Assembly: GCA_023846275.1 (NCBI GenBank)
Contig: CM043869.1
Coordinates: 35,986,737 to 36,050,736 of the forward strand
From: Vanilla planifolia
Lineage: Eukaryota > Streptophyta > Magnoliopsida > Asparagales > Orchidaceae
Direction of reading: 5' to 3'
DNA: 64,000 bases
Shown: positions 49,183 to 62,689 of the stretch, one piece after another
Layout: each line of letters opens with the position of its first letter
How positions within the stretch are numbered: the stretch's first letter is position 1
Translations under genes and position numbers: made by a program
Notes under the pieces: model-generated
The model's input: only the letters and a program-made list of their open reading frames with translations
Database searches by the model: none
What the model was told of the DNA's origin: nothing

Positions 49183-50705
49183 GTTTTTCATGTGATGATC
49201 TTATATAAATGAGATTTAAATACTAGTATTTTGGTAAATAATAGTAATATTTTAGAAATTATTTTAGAAATTAGAATAAGCTTAAATAAAACATTAATAT
49301 TTAATAACATCTCAAGAAGTATAATAATTTGTAAAGAAGTTCATATTTCAAAATAAGCATATATTTTGAAAGTTTATATCAAGAAAAATTCAATGATCTT
49401 TGATTTATAGTTTTTGAAGATCACATAAATTTGTTATAAAATATTAAAGTTAAAGAAATATTTTGAGTTAATTGAAAAGATTTTAATAAGGTGATTAGGT
49501 ATTCCTTATGAGTTAAAAGGATTACAGTATGCTTATAGCTTAAGCTAACTCACTCAAGCCGGCTTTTGGATAAGAAGCAACTTCGGAAAATAGTGAAAGG
49601 AGAGGATAGAAACGATTATTTGAACAGTGAAGTAAAGAGGAGATTGTTGGAGGAAGAAACATTTGGTGAAAGAGAAAAACAGGGAAGTAAAAAAAAAAGA
49701 GCTTTTGTAATTACAACAAAGGAAAGGAGCAGCAAAATAAAGCAAGAGAAGAAACAGTTGCAGAAATCAGAGGAGAAAAGGGAGTTGTAGCAAAAGCTTG
49801 CTGGAAACCAGAGAAGAAACTCTTAGACTTTAAGTGAGTAGCTACAACCGAGATGAAGAGGATTAGCAATATATGTTTACAAATGAGGTTTCCATTGGCT
49901 TTGCAAAGTTTTTACTTCAGGATTCAATCAAGCATGCCTAGAAAGTTTGAATGAAAGCTTGATTTTGAAAATTTGGGATGGTTTTTATTGGTAATTCGTT
50001 GAGCTCAAGCTAAAATGGAAGTGTTTCTCTTGTATTTGAGTCCCTATAGCTCTAATATTTGCATTTTAATGAGTTTGGAGCAGAAATGTAAGCCAAATAA
50101 GAGAAAAGAAGCCAGCCATTGTTGGAATGTTGCTCAGCTTTGGACTAGATGGTTTGATAAGCTAATGGATGGTCCAGTTAGCCTAATTGTATCTTCCATT
50201 AAGCTAAGGATGGTACATTAAGCTTGATCAAACAGTCTGATGGGAGAAGTCACAATCTTATTATTTCTAATTTCGTGAAAATTGGGTGTTTCGCAAATTG
50301 CGCAAATATGGTTAGTGTGTCATAAAGAATATATTATTAATGAAAAAATTATTATGATAAATTTGTGCACAATTTTATTGTGTAAGAATCCAAAGGAAAA
50401 ACAAAACTAAAAAAGAAATAATTTTAAGGAAATCAGATTGATAAACAAAATGAATTGTTTTGTAAATATATTATTTATATATATATCAATAAGAAATTCA
50501 TTGAAATGAACATATAACATGATATTTTTGTATTTATGTAATATATTATTATTTATCATGACATGTGGATAGCATGCATTTTTTATATGCTAGAATATGG
50601 AAATATGTGCATGTATATGATGCACTTGATTTGCATGGATATATGAAAACATAATGATAATATTATGAGTCTTCATTATGATAATATTATGACATGACAT
50701 GAATG

Positions 50706-50778
<73 letters not shown>

Positions 50779-53698
50779 AAGCATTTTTTCTTATGATATT
50801 GTCCTATAATTAATATGTATAATAATTGTTGCTAGCACTTTGTGCATGACTTGATAAGCGCAAGTTTTAGACCATACAGAGATGATATAATATCATATAT
50901 GAAATTATCTCATTCATGGTCACCAACATTTTTATGCAAAGCTATACAAGCTAGGTCTTGGACCACAAAGAGATATGATAAGGATTGTTGTTGGCATTTT
51001 GTGCAGGATTTGATGAGATATGGACTTCAAATCTTTATTAAATTATATTGTCAAACAGCTATGATTGATATATGCATATGAGAAAAGATCATAATATGAT
51101 TACATGAAATATAATAAAATGAAATAAATGTCTTATAAGAAAAATATGACTCTAAAATATGAGAAATAGTAAAAGAAAGATGATTAAGTATATTGAGTAA
51201 AAAAAATTATTGTAGTGTGATATCTCAAATGTTTAATCTTCGAATACTGTTGACCAAGTAGGTGTATGGTACATCTAACCCAATATACTATACATGAACC
51301 TAGCATATTATATATCTCTCTCAAAGTGGAAAAGAAAAAAAATACAATTTCTCTCTATTTTGCTCAATTTGATTCCCTAGACTTCTTTAAAGCAAAAACT
51401 TAAAATGATGTTTATCATAATAATCACAATGGTAATATTTTAAATTATTTTAAATCATCACTAAGTCCTACTCAAACACAAGTTTAATTTGTAAATTCCA
51501 AAACCAAGCTTCTTTATCCATTAAAAACATCTTAATCATACAATAGTGGAAATTTAACAAAGTTTTTTAAGAAAACTTATTAAAACTAACCTTATCAAGT
51601 TTCTTATGATTTAAGCAACTCAATTCCAATCATTTCCTCAAATTTCAAAATTCCTTAGTCCTCTTCCTTTTTAATACCTTTATTTTCTTCCCATTGCCAT
51701 AATGACCAATATCAACAATCTTAAAACATTAGCTAGTTTCAATTATAAAATTCTTTCTTACTTAACACTCACAAGACTTTCAATTTAAGTAATTTTTCAA
51801 TTTCTTTTTTTCATCAACCAACTATTGTCTTCTCTTGATAGCTGCAACTCTTCCATTAATTGTCAAGCAACAATAACTTCACTATTCTTCTTAATAAAGT
51901 TGAGTCTTCCTTCACTTTCTTTCACAACTAAAAGCTCTCTCCTTTTTCTTCTCCTTTTAAGAAAGCTAAAGCTTCTCTTCTTCCTCCATCAAAACAAGAT
52001 TCACCATCGAACAACAATGATCATCTCTTCAGGATTTACCCTTTTAATAAACATCAATGTACACATCTTCTTTTCATAATAATTAATAAGTAATTGATGA
52101 TTATGTTGTCAATGTAACAAGCAAATATAATTTTTCATCTTCAGGTTGATTTGATCATATTCATTGTAATAATGGGATTACTATTATCAATTATCATTCT
52201 TAAATTATCTCATTTCATATTATTAATCATGGGATCTCTATCTTTTTAGCATGAATCATATATCGAATAATTTAACATAATATCTATACAAGTATCTTCA
52301 ATTTACATCATACAAATCATTAAGAACTTTTATCATATAGTACACATCACATTAAACACATACAGGTAAAATTTTGCTTATCTTTCAAATTTAAATAGTT
52401 ATCTCACCAAGGATTAAGTCTTGGTGATGCAATACCCATAAACGTTTTTTCTCAATTTTCTCTTTGTTGTGCACTTAATTCTTCTCAAATTCCTTTCAAC
52501 ACTTAAAACACTTTATTTCTCTCTTTCCTTGATGTTAATACAAATGTCCCAAGTTAAATGCATGGGTTTTTCTCAAAAAATATCTTCCCAAGTTTGGTCT
52601 CACTTGTTTTTATACTAAAATAACATATCTTTGTATTTATTTTCCATTCAACTCTCTTCAATAGTTTTGTTATTTAGGTTTTACATCTCTTTAACTTTAT
52701 TTTCACTTAAATCTAATGGTTTCTCTTCAATTAAAATTTTCATATGATAATTCATGTAGTCATTCATCATTTTGGATCCTAAATTTTTTTAATTTATATG
52801 GATCACATCGGTATGATAAAAATAATTATACTATATATTTTTCAATATTTCCTAAATATGTCTTAAGTTCTTCTTATCATACTTTTATGATATCATCATC
52901 TACTTGTATGATATGTCCATCAACTATGTCATATGAATGATTTTCCTTATACATCACTACTTTTGACTTAATTGTACTTATATGATACTAACTTTGTGTT
53001 ATATGCTTAGTTAAGTCTTCCATCATCTATGCTTATCATATTAATCATAATGATATAATACACTAGTCATATTTATATGATATATTTCTACTTTGTTAAC
53101 TCAGACACTTACTTTTTGGTCTCTGATCTTATTATATGATATATCTTCCTTCTTATGTTGTGATTTAATGATTCTTGTATATTATTCTTATTATGAACTT
53201 GATCATAATTATATGTTAATGATCATCATATTATACAATTTTTTCATCGATTACTTAACTCATAAGACTTAAATGATTTTTCTTTCTCTTATGATTATGC
53301 TTATATGTTCTTTACTTTTATATTATATGACACTTGATTGCCCATACTAACCAAATATTTTTATATATTAATGACTTTATGCGTTCTATTCACTGTATAT
53401 AATCTTTAACCAATTTTTCTTCTTGTTCATATTTCTTTGAAGTTTATTCTCTTTCTTTCTCTTGATTATATCATAAGATATTCTTCAATTGTATTGTATG
53501 ATCAAATCTTTTCTTTAGCTTGTCGAACTCATCCAATCCACAGTGTTGATACACTAAATGCACTTTATTGTATATATATGATTTTTTTATTATATTTATA
53601 TAATACAAATCCCACCTTGAATATGTTCATCTTATGTATTCTCTCTCTCAATTATACTACAATATCCTATGATATCGTATTGTACAATATTTTAAAAA
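49183..53698 (+). repeat. 4.5-kb tandem unit, copy 3 (4516 bp)
   Basis: AT tract 65 bp (50710-50774), 4451 bp without it. Carries A at 49363 (offset 181), shared with copies 4 and 6, where copies 1, 2 and 5 have T. Private change: GGCATTTTGTG near 50997. Confidence 0.97.
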
Positions 53699-55221
53699 GT
53701 TTTTCATGTGATGATCTTATATAAATGAGATTTAAATACTAGTATTTTGGTAAATAATAGTAATATTTTAGAAATTATTTTAGAAATTAGAATAAGCTTA
53801 AATAAAACATTAATATTTAATAACATCTCAAGAAGTATAATAATTTGTAAAGAAGTTCATATTTCAAAATAAGCATATATTTTGAAAGTTTATATCAAGA
53901 AAAATTCAATGATCTTTGATTTATAGTTTTTGAAGATCACATAAATTTGTTATAAAATATTAAAGTTAAAGAAATATTTTGAGTTAATTGAAAAGATTTT
54001 AATAAGGTGATTAGGTATTCCTTATGAGTTAAAAGGATTACAGTATGCTTATAGCTTAAGCTAACTCACTCAAGCCGGCTTTTGGATAAGAAGCAACTTC
54101 GGAAAATAGTGAAAGGAGAGGATAGAAACGATTATTTGAACAGTGAAGTAAAGAGGAGATTGTTGGAGGAAGAAACATTTGGTGAAAGAGAAAAACAGGG
54201 AAGTAAAAAAAAAAGAGCTTTTGTAATTACAACAAAGGAAAGGAGCAGCAAAATAAAGCAAGAGAAGAAACAGTTGCAGAAATCAGAGGAGAAAAGGGAG
54301 TTGTAGCAAAAGCTTGCTGGAAACCAGAGAAGAAACTCTTAGACTTTAAGTGAGTAGCTACAACCGAGATGAAGAGGATTAGCAATATATGTTTACAAAT
54401 GAGGTTTCCATTGGCTTTGCAAAGTTTTTACTTCAGGATTCAATCAAGCATGCCTAGAAAGTTTGAATGAAAGCTTGATTTTGAAAATTTGGGATGGTTT
54501 TTATTGGTAATTCGTTGAGCTCAAGCTAAAATGGAAGTGTTTCTCTTGTATTTGAGTCCCTATAGCTCTAATATTTGCATTTTAATGAGTTTGGAGCAGA
54601 AATGTAAGCCAAATAAGAGAAAAGAAGCCAGCCATTGTTGGAATGTTGCTCAGCTTTGGACTAGATGGTTTGATAAGCTAATGGATGGTCCAGTTAGCCT
54701 AATTGTATCTTCCATTAAGCTAAGGATGGTACATTAAGCTTGATCAAACAGTCTGATGGGAGAAGTCACAATCTTATTATTTCTAATTTCGTGAAAATTG
54801 GGTGTTTCGCAAATTGCGCAAATATGGTTAGTGTGTCATAAAGAATATATTATTAATGAAAAAATTATTATGATAAATTTGTGCACAATTTTATTGTGTA
54901 AGAATCCAAAGGAAAAACAAAACTAAAAAAGAAATAATTTTAAGGAAATCAGATTGATAAACAAAATGAATTGTTTTGTAAATATATTATTTATATATAT
55001 ATCAATAAGAAATTCATTGAAATGAACATATAACATGATATTTTTGTATTTATGTAATATATTATTATTTATCATGACATGTGGATAGCATGCATTTTTT
55101 ATATGCTAGAATATGGAAATATGTGCATGTATATGATGCACTTGATTTGCATGGATATATGAAAACATAATGATAATATTATGAGTCTTCATTATGATAA
55201 TATTATGACATGACATGAATG

Positions 55222-55268
<47 letters not shown>

Positions 55269-58188
55269 AAGCATTTTTTCTTATGATATTGTCCTATAAT
55301 TAATATGTATAATAATTGTTGCTAGCACTTTGTGCATGACTTGATAAGCGCAAGTTTTAGACCATACAGAGATGATATAATATCATATATGAAATTATCT
55401 CATTCATGGTCACCAACATTTTTATGCAAAGCTATACAAGCTAGGTCTTGGACCACAAAGAGATATGATAAGGATTGTTGTTGGCACTTTGTGCAGGATT
55501 TGATGAGATATGGACTTCAAATCTTTATTAAATTATATTGTCAAACAGCTATGATTGATATATGCATATGAGAAAAGATCATAATATGATTACATGAAAT
55601 ATAATAAAATGAAATAAATGTCTTATAAGAAAAATATGACTCTAAAATATGAGAAATAGTAAAAGAAAGATGATTAAGTATATTGAGTAAAAAAAATTAT
55701 TGTAGTGTGATATCTCAAATGTTTAATCTTCGAATACTGTTGACCAAGTAGGTGTATGGTACATCTAACCCAATATACTATACATGAACCTAGCATATTA
55801 TATATCTCTCTCAAAGTGGAAAAGAAAAAAAATACAATTTCTCTCTATTTTGCTCAATTTGATTCCCTAGACTTCTTTAAAGCAAAAACTTAAAATGATG
55901 TTTATCATAATAATCACAATGGTAATATTTTAAATTATTTTAAATCATCACTAAGTCCTACTCAAACACAAGTTTAATTTGTAAATTCCAAAACCAAGCT
56001 TCTTTATCCATTAAAAACATCTTAATCATACAATAGTGGAAATTTAACAAAGTTTTTTAAGAAAACTTATTAAAACTAACCTTATCAAGTTTCTTATGAT
56101 TTAAGCAACTCAATTCCAATCATTTCCTCAAATTTCAAAATTCCTTAGTCCTCTTCCTTTTTAATACCTTTATTTTCTTCCCATTGCCATAATGACCAAT
56201 ATCAACAATCTTAAAACATTAGCTAGTTTCAATTATAAAATTCTTTCTTACTTAACACTCACAAGACTTTCAATTTAAGTAATTTTTCAATTTCTTTTTT
56301 TCATCAACCAACTATTGTCTTCTCTTGATAGCTGCAACTCTTCCATTAATTGTCAAGCAACAATAACTTCACTATTCTTCTTAATAAAGTTGAGTCTTCC
56401 TTCACTTTCTTTCACAACTAAAAGCTCTCTCCTTTTTCTTCTCCTTTTAAGAAAGCTAAAGCTTCTCTTCTTCCTCCATCAAAACAAGATTCACCATCGA
56501 ACAACAATGATCATCTCTTCAGGATTTACCCTTTTAATAAACATCAATGTACACATCTTCTTTTCATAATAATTAATAAGTAATTGATGATTATGTTGTC
56601 AATGTAACAAGCAAATATAATTTTTCATCTTCAGGTTGATTTGATCATATTCATTGTAATAATGGGATTACTATTATCAATTATCATTCTTAAATTATCT
56701 CATTTCATATTATTAATCATGGGATCTCTATCTTTTTAGCATGAATCATATATCGAATAATTTAACATAATATCTATACAAGTATCTTCAATTTACATCA
56801 TACAAATCATTAAGAACTTTTATCATATAGTACACATCACATTAAACACATACAGGTAAAATTTTGCTTATCTTTCAAATTTAAATAGTTATCTCACCAA
56901 GGATTAAGTCTTGGTGATGCAATACCCATAAACGTTTTTTCTCAATTTTCTCTTTGTTGTGCACTTAATTCTTCTCAAATTCCTTTCAACACTTAAAACA
57001 CTTTATTTCTCTCTTTCCTTGATGTTAATACAAATGTCCCAAGTTAAATGCATGGGTTTTTCTCAAAAAATATCTTCCCAAGTTTGGTCTCACTTGTTTT
57101 TATACTAAAATAACATATCTTTGTATTTATTTTCCATTCAACTCTCTTCAATAGTTTTGTTATTTAGGTTTTACATCTCTTTAACTTTATTTTCACTTAA
57201 ATCTAATGGTTTCTCTTCAATTAAAATTTTCATATGATAATTCATGTAGTCATTCATCATTTTGGATCCTAAATTTTTTTAATTTATATGGATCACATCG
57301 GTATGATAAAAATAATTATACTATATATTTTTCAATATTTCCTAAATATGTCTTAAGTTCTTCTTATCATACTTTTATGATATCATCATCTACTTGTATG
57401 ATATGTCCATCAACTATGTCATATGAATGATTTTCCTTATACATCACTACTTTTGACTTAATTGTACTTATATGATACTAACTTTGTGTTATATGCTTAG
57501 TTAAGTCTTCCATCATCTATGCTTATCATATTAATCATAATGATATAATACACTAGTCATATTTATATGATATATTTCTACTTTGTTAACTCAGACACTT
57601 ACTTTTTGGTCTCTGATCTTATTATATGATATATCTTCCTTCTTATGTTGTGATTTAATGATTCTTGTATATTATTCTTATTATGAACTTGATCATAATT
57701 ATATGTTAATGATCATCATATTATACAATTTTTTCATCGATTACTTAACTCATAAGACTTAAATGATTTTTCTTTCTCTTATGATTATGCTTATATGTTC
57801 TTTACTTTTATATTATATGACACTTGATTGCCCATACTAACCAAATATTTTTATATATTAATGACTTTATGCGTTCTATTCACTGTATATAATCTTTAAC
57901 CAATTTTTCTTCTTGTTCATATTTCTTTGAAGTTTATTCTCTTTCTTTCTCTTGATTATATCATAAGATATTCTTCAATTGTATTGTATGATCAAATCTT
58001 TTCTTTAGCTTGTCGAACTCATCCAATCCACAGTGTTGATACACTAAATGCACTTTATTGTATATATATGATTTTTTTATTATATTTATATAATACAAAT
58101 CCCACCTTGAATATGTTCATCTTATGTATTCTCTCTCTCAATTATACTACAATATCCTATGATATCGTATTGTACAATATTTTAAAAA
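53699..58188 (+). repeat. 4.5-kb tandem unit, copy 4 (4490 bp)
   Basis: Shortest AT tract, 39 bp (55226-55264); 4451 bp without it. Carries the A variant at offset 181. No private change noticed. Confidence 0.97.
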
Positions 58189-59712
58189 GTTTTTCATGTG
58201 ATGATCTTATATAAATGAGATTTAAATACTAGTATTTTGGTAAATAATAGTAATATTTTAGAAATTATTTTAGAAATTAGAATAAGCTTAAATAAAACAT
58301 TAATATTTAATAACATCTCAAGAAGTATAATAATTTGTAAAGAAGTTCATATTTCAAAATAAGCATATTTTTTGAAAGTTTATATCAAGAAAAATTCAAT
58401 GATCTTTGATTTATAGTTTTTGAAGATCACATAAATTTGTTATAAAATATTAAAGTTAAAGAAATATTTTGAGTTAATTGAAAAGATTTTAATAAGGTGA
58501 TTAGGTATTCCTTATGAGTTAAAAGGATTACAGTATGCTTATAGCTTAAGCTAACTCACTCAAGCCGGCTTTTGGATAAGAAGCAACTTCGGAAAATAGT
58601 GAAAGGAGAGGATAGAAACGATTATTTGAACAGTGAAGTAAAGAGGAGATTGTTGGAGGAAGAAACATTTGGTGAAAGAGAAAAACAGGGAAGTAAAAAA
58701 AAAAAGAGCTTTTGTAATTACAACAAAGGAAAGGAGCAGCAAAATAAAGCAAGAGAAGAAACAGTTGCAGAAATCAGAGGAGAAAAGGGAGTTGTAGCAA
58801 AAGCTTGCTGGAAACCAGAGAAGAAACTCTTAGACTTTAAGTGAGTAGCTACAACCGAGATGAAGAGGATTAGCAATATATGTTTACAAATGAGGTTTCC
58901 ATTGGCTTTGCAAAGTTTTTACTTCAGGATTCAATCAAGCATGCCTAGAAAGTTTGAATGAAAGCTTGATTTTGAAAATTTGGGATGGTTTTTATTGGTA
59001 ATTCGTTGAGCTCAAGCTAAAATGGAAGTGTTTCTCTTGTATTTGAGTCCCTATAGCTCTAATATTTGCATTTTAATGAGTTTGGAGCAGAAATGTAAGC
59101 CAAATAAGAGAAAAGAAGCCAGCCATTGTTGGAATGTTGCTCAGCTTTGGACTAGATGGTTTGATAAGCTAATGGATGGTCCAGTTAGCCTAATTGTATC
59201 TTCCATTAAGCTAAGGATGGTACATTAAGCTTGATCAAACAGTCTGATGGGAGAAGTCACAATCTTATTATTTCTAATTTCGTGAAAATTGGGTGTTTCG
59301 CAAATTGCGCAAATATGGTTAGTGTGTCATAAAGAATATATTATTAATGAAAAAATTATTATGATAAATTTGTGCACAATTTTATTGTGTAAGAATCCAA
59401 AGGAAAAACAAAACTAAAAAAGAAATAATTTTAAGGAAATCAGATTGATAAACAAAATGAATTGTTTTGTAAATATATTATTTATATATATATCAATAAG
59501 AAATTCATTGAAATGAACATATAACATGATATTTTTGTATTTATGTAATATATTATTATTTATCATGACATGTGGATAGCATGCATTTTTTATATGCTAG
59601 AATATGGAAATATGTGCATGTATATGATGCACTTGATTTGCATGGATATATGAAAACATAATGATAATATTATGAGTCTTCATTATGATAATATTATGAC
59701 ATGACATGAATG

Positions 59713-59769
<57 letters not shown>

Positions 59770-62689
59770 AAGCATTTTTTCTTATGATATTGTCCTATAA
59801 TTAATATGTATAATAATTGTTGCTAGCACTTTGTGCATGACTTGATAAGCGCAAGTTTTAGACCATACAGAGATGATATAATATCATATATGAAATTATC
59901 TCATTCATGGTCACCAACATTTTTATGCAAAGCTATACAAGCTAGGTCTTGGACCACAAAGAGATATGATAAGGATTGTTGTTGGCACTTTGTGCAGGAT
60001 TTGATGAGATATGGACTTCAAATCTTTATTAAATTATATTGTCAAACAGCTATGATTGATATATGCATATGAGAAAAGATCATAATATGATTACATGAAA
60101 TATAATAAAATGAAATAAATGTCTTATAAGAAAAATATGACTCTAAAATATGAGAAATAGTAAAAGAAAGATGATTAAGTATATTGAGTAAAAAAAATTA
60201 TTGTAGTGTGATATCTCAAATGTTTAATCTTCGAATACTGTTGACCAAGTAGGTGTATGGTACATCTAACCCAATATACTATACATGAACCTAGCATATT
60301 ATATATCTCTCTCAAAGTGGAAAAGAAAAAAAATACAATTTCTCTCTATTTTGCTCAATTTGATTCCCTAGACTTCTTTAAAGCAAAAACTTAAAATGAT
60401 GTTTATCATAATAATCACAATGGTAATATTTTAAATTATTTTAAATCATCACTAAGTCCTACTCAAACACAAGTTTAATTTGTAAATTCCAAAACCAAGC
60501 TTCTTTATCCATTAAAAACATCTTAATCATACAATAGTGGAAATTTAACAAAGTTTTTTAAGAAAACTTATTAAAACTAACCTTATCAAGTTTCTTATGA
60601 TTTAAGCAACTCAATTCCAATCATTTCCTCAAATTTCAAAATTCCTTAGTCCTCTTCCTTTTTAATACCTTTATTTTCTTCCCATTGCCATAATGACCAA
60701 TATCAACAATCTTAAAACATTAGCTAGTTTCAATTATAAAATTCTTTCTTACTTAACACTCACAAGACTTTCAATTTAAGTAATTTTTCAATTTCTTTTT
60801 TTCATCAACCAACTATTGTCTTCTCTTGATAGCTGCAACTCTTCCATTAATTGTCAAGCAACAATAACTTCACTATTCTTCTTAATAAAGTTGAGTCTTC
60901 CTTCACTTTCTTTCACAACTAAAAGCTCTCTCCTTTTTCTTCTCCTTTTAAGAAAGCTAAAGCTTCTCTTCTTCCTCCATCAAAACAAGATTCACCATCG
61001 AACAACAATGATCATCTCTTCAGGATTTACCCTTTTAATAAACATCAATGTACACATCTTCTTTTCATAATAATTAATAAGTAATTGATGATTATGTTGT
61101 CAATGTAACAAGCAAATATAATTTTTCATCTTCAGGTTGATTTGATCATATTCATTGTAATAATGGGATTACTATTATCAATTATCATTCTTAAATTATC
61201 TCATTTCATATTATTAATCATGGGATCTCTATCTTTTTAGCATGAATCATATATCGAATAATTTAACATAATATCTATACAAGTATCTTCAATTTACATC
61301 ATACAAATCATTAAGAACTTTTATCATATAGTACACATCACATTAAACACATACAGGTAAAATTTTGCTTATCTTTCAAATTTAAATAGTTATCTCACCA
61401 AGGATTAAGTCTTGGTGATGCAATACCCATAAACGTTTTTTCTCAATTTTCTCTTTGTTGTGCACTTAATTCTTCTCAAATTCCTTTCAACACTTAAAAC
61501 ACTTTATTTCTCTCTTTCCTTGATGTTAATACAAATGTCCCAAGTTAAATGCATGGGTTTTTCTCAAAAAATATCTTCCCAAGTTTGGTCTCACTTGTTT
61601 TTATACTAAAATAACATATCTTTGTATTTATTTTCCATTCAACTCTCTTCAATAGTTTTGTTATTTAGGTTTTACATCTCTTTAACTTTATTTTCACTTA
61701 AATCTAATGGTTTCTCTTCAATTAAAATTTTCATATGATAATTCATGTAGTCATTCATCATTTTGGATCCTAAATTTTTTTAATTTATATGGATCACATC
61801 GGTATGATAAAAATAATTATACTATATATTTTTCAATATTTCCTAAATATGTCTTAAGTTCTTCTTATCATACTTTTATGATATCATCATCTACTTGTAT
61901 GATATGTCCATCAACTATGTCATATGAATGATTTTCCTTATACATCACTACTTTTGACTTAATTGTACTTATATGATACTAACTTTGTGTTATATGCTTA
62001 GTTAAGTCTTCCATCATCTATGCTTATCATATTAATCATAATGATATAATACACTAGTCATATTTATATGATATATTTCTACTTTGTTAACTCAGACACT
62101 TACTTTTTGGTCTCTGATCTTATTATATGATATATCTTCCTTCTTATGTTGTGATTTAATGATTCTTGTATATTATTCTTATTATGAACTTGATCATAAT
62201 TATATGTTAATGATCATCATATTATACAATTTTTTCATCGATTACTTAACTCATAAGACTTAAATGATTTTTCTTTCTCTTATGATTATGCTTATATGTT
62301 CTTTACTTTTATATTATATGACACTTGATTGCCCATACTAACCAAATATTTTTATATATTAATGACTTTATGCGTTCTATTCACTGTATATAATCTTTAA
62401 CCAATTTTTCTTCTTGTTCATATTTCTTTGAAGTTTATTCTCTTTCTTTCTCTTGATTATATCATAAGATATTCTTCAATTGTATTGTATGATCAAATCT
62501 TTTCTTTAGCTTGTCGAACTCATCCAATCCACAGTGTTGATACACTAAATGCACTTTATTGTATATATATGATTTTTTTATTATATTTATATAATACAAA
62601 TCCCACCTTGAATATGTTCATCTTATGTATTCTCTCTCTCAATTATACTACAATATCCTATGATATCGTATTGTACAATATTTTAAAAA
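58189..62689 (+). repeat. 4.5-kb tandem unit, copy 5 (4501 bp)
   Basis: AT tract 49 bp (59717-59765); 4452 bp without it. The one extra base is an eleventh A in the poly(A) run near 58695-58705, where the other copies have ten. It carries T at offset 181. Confidence 0.97.
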
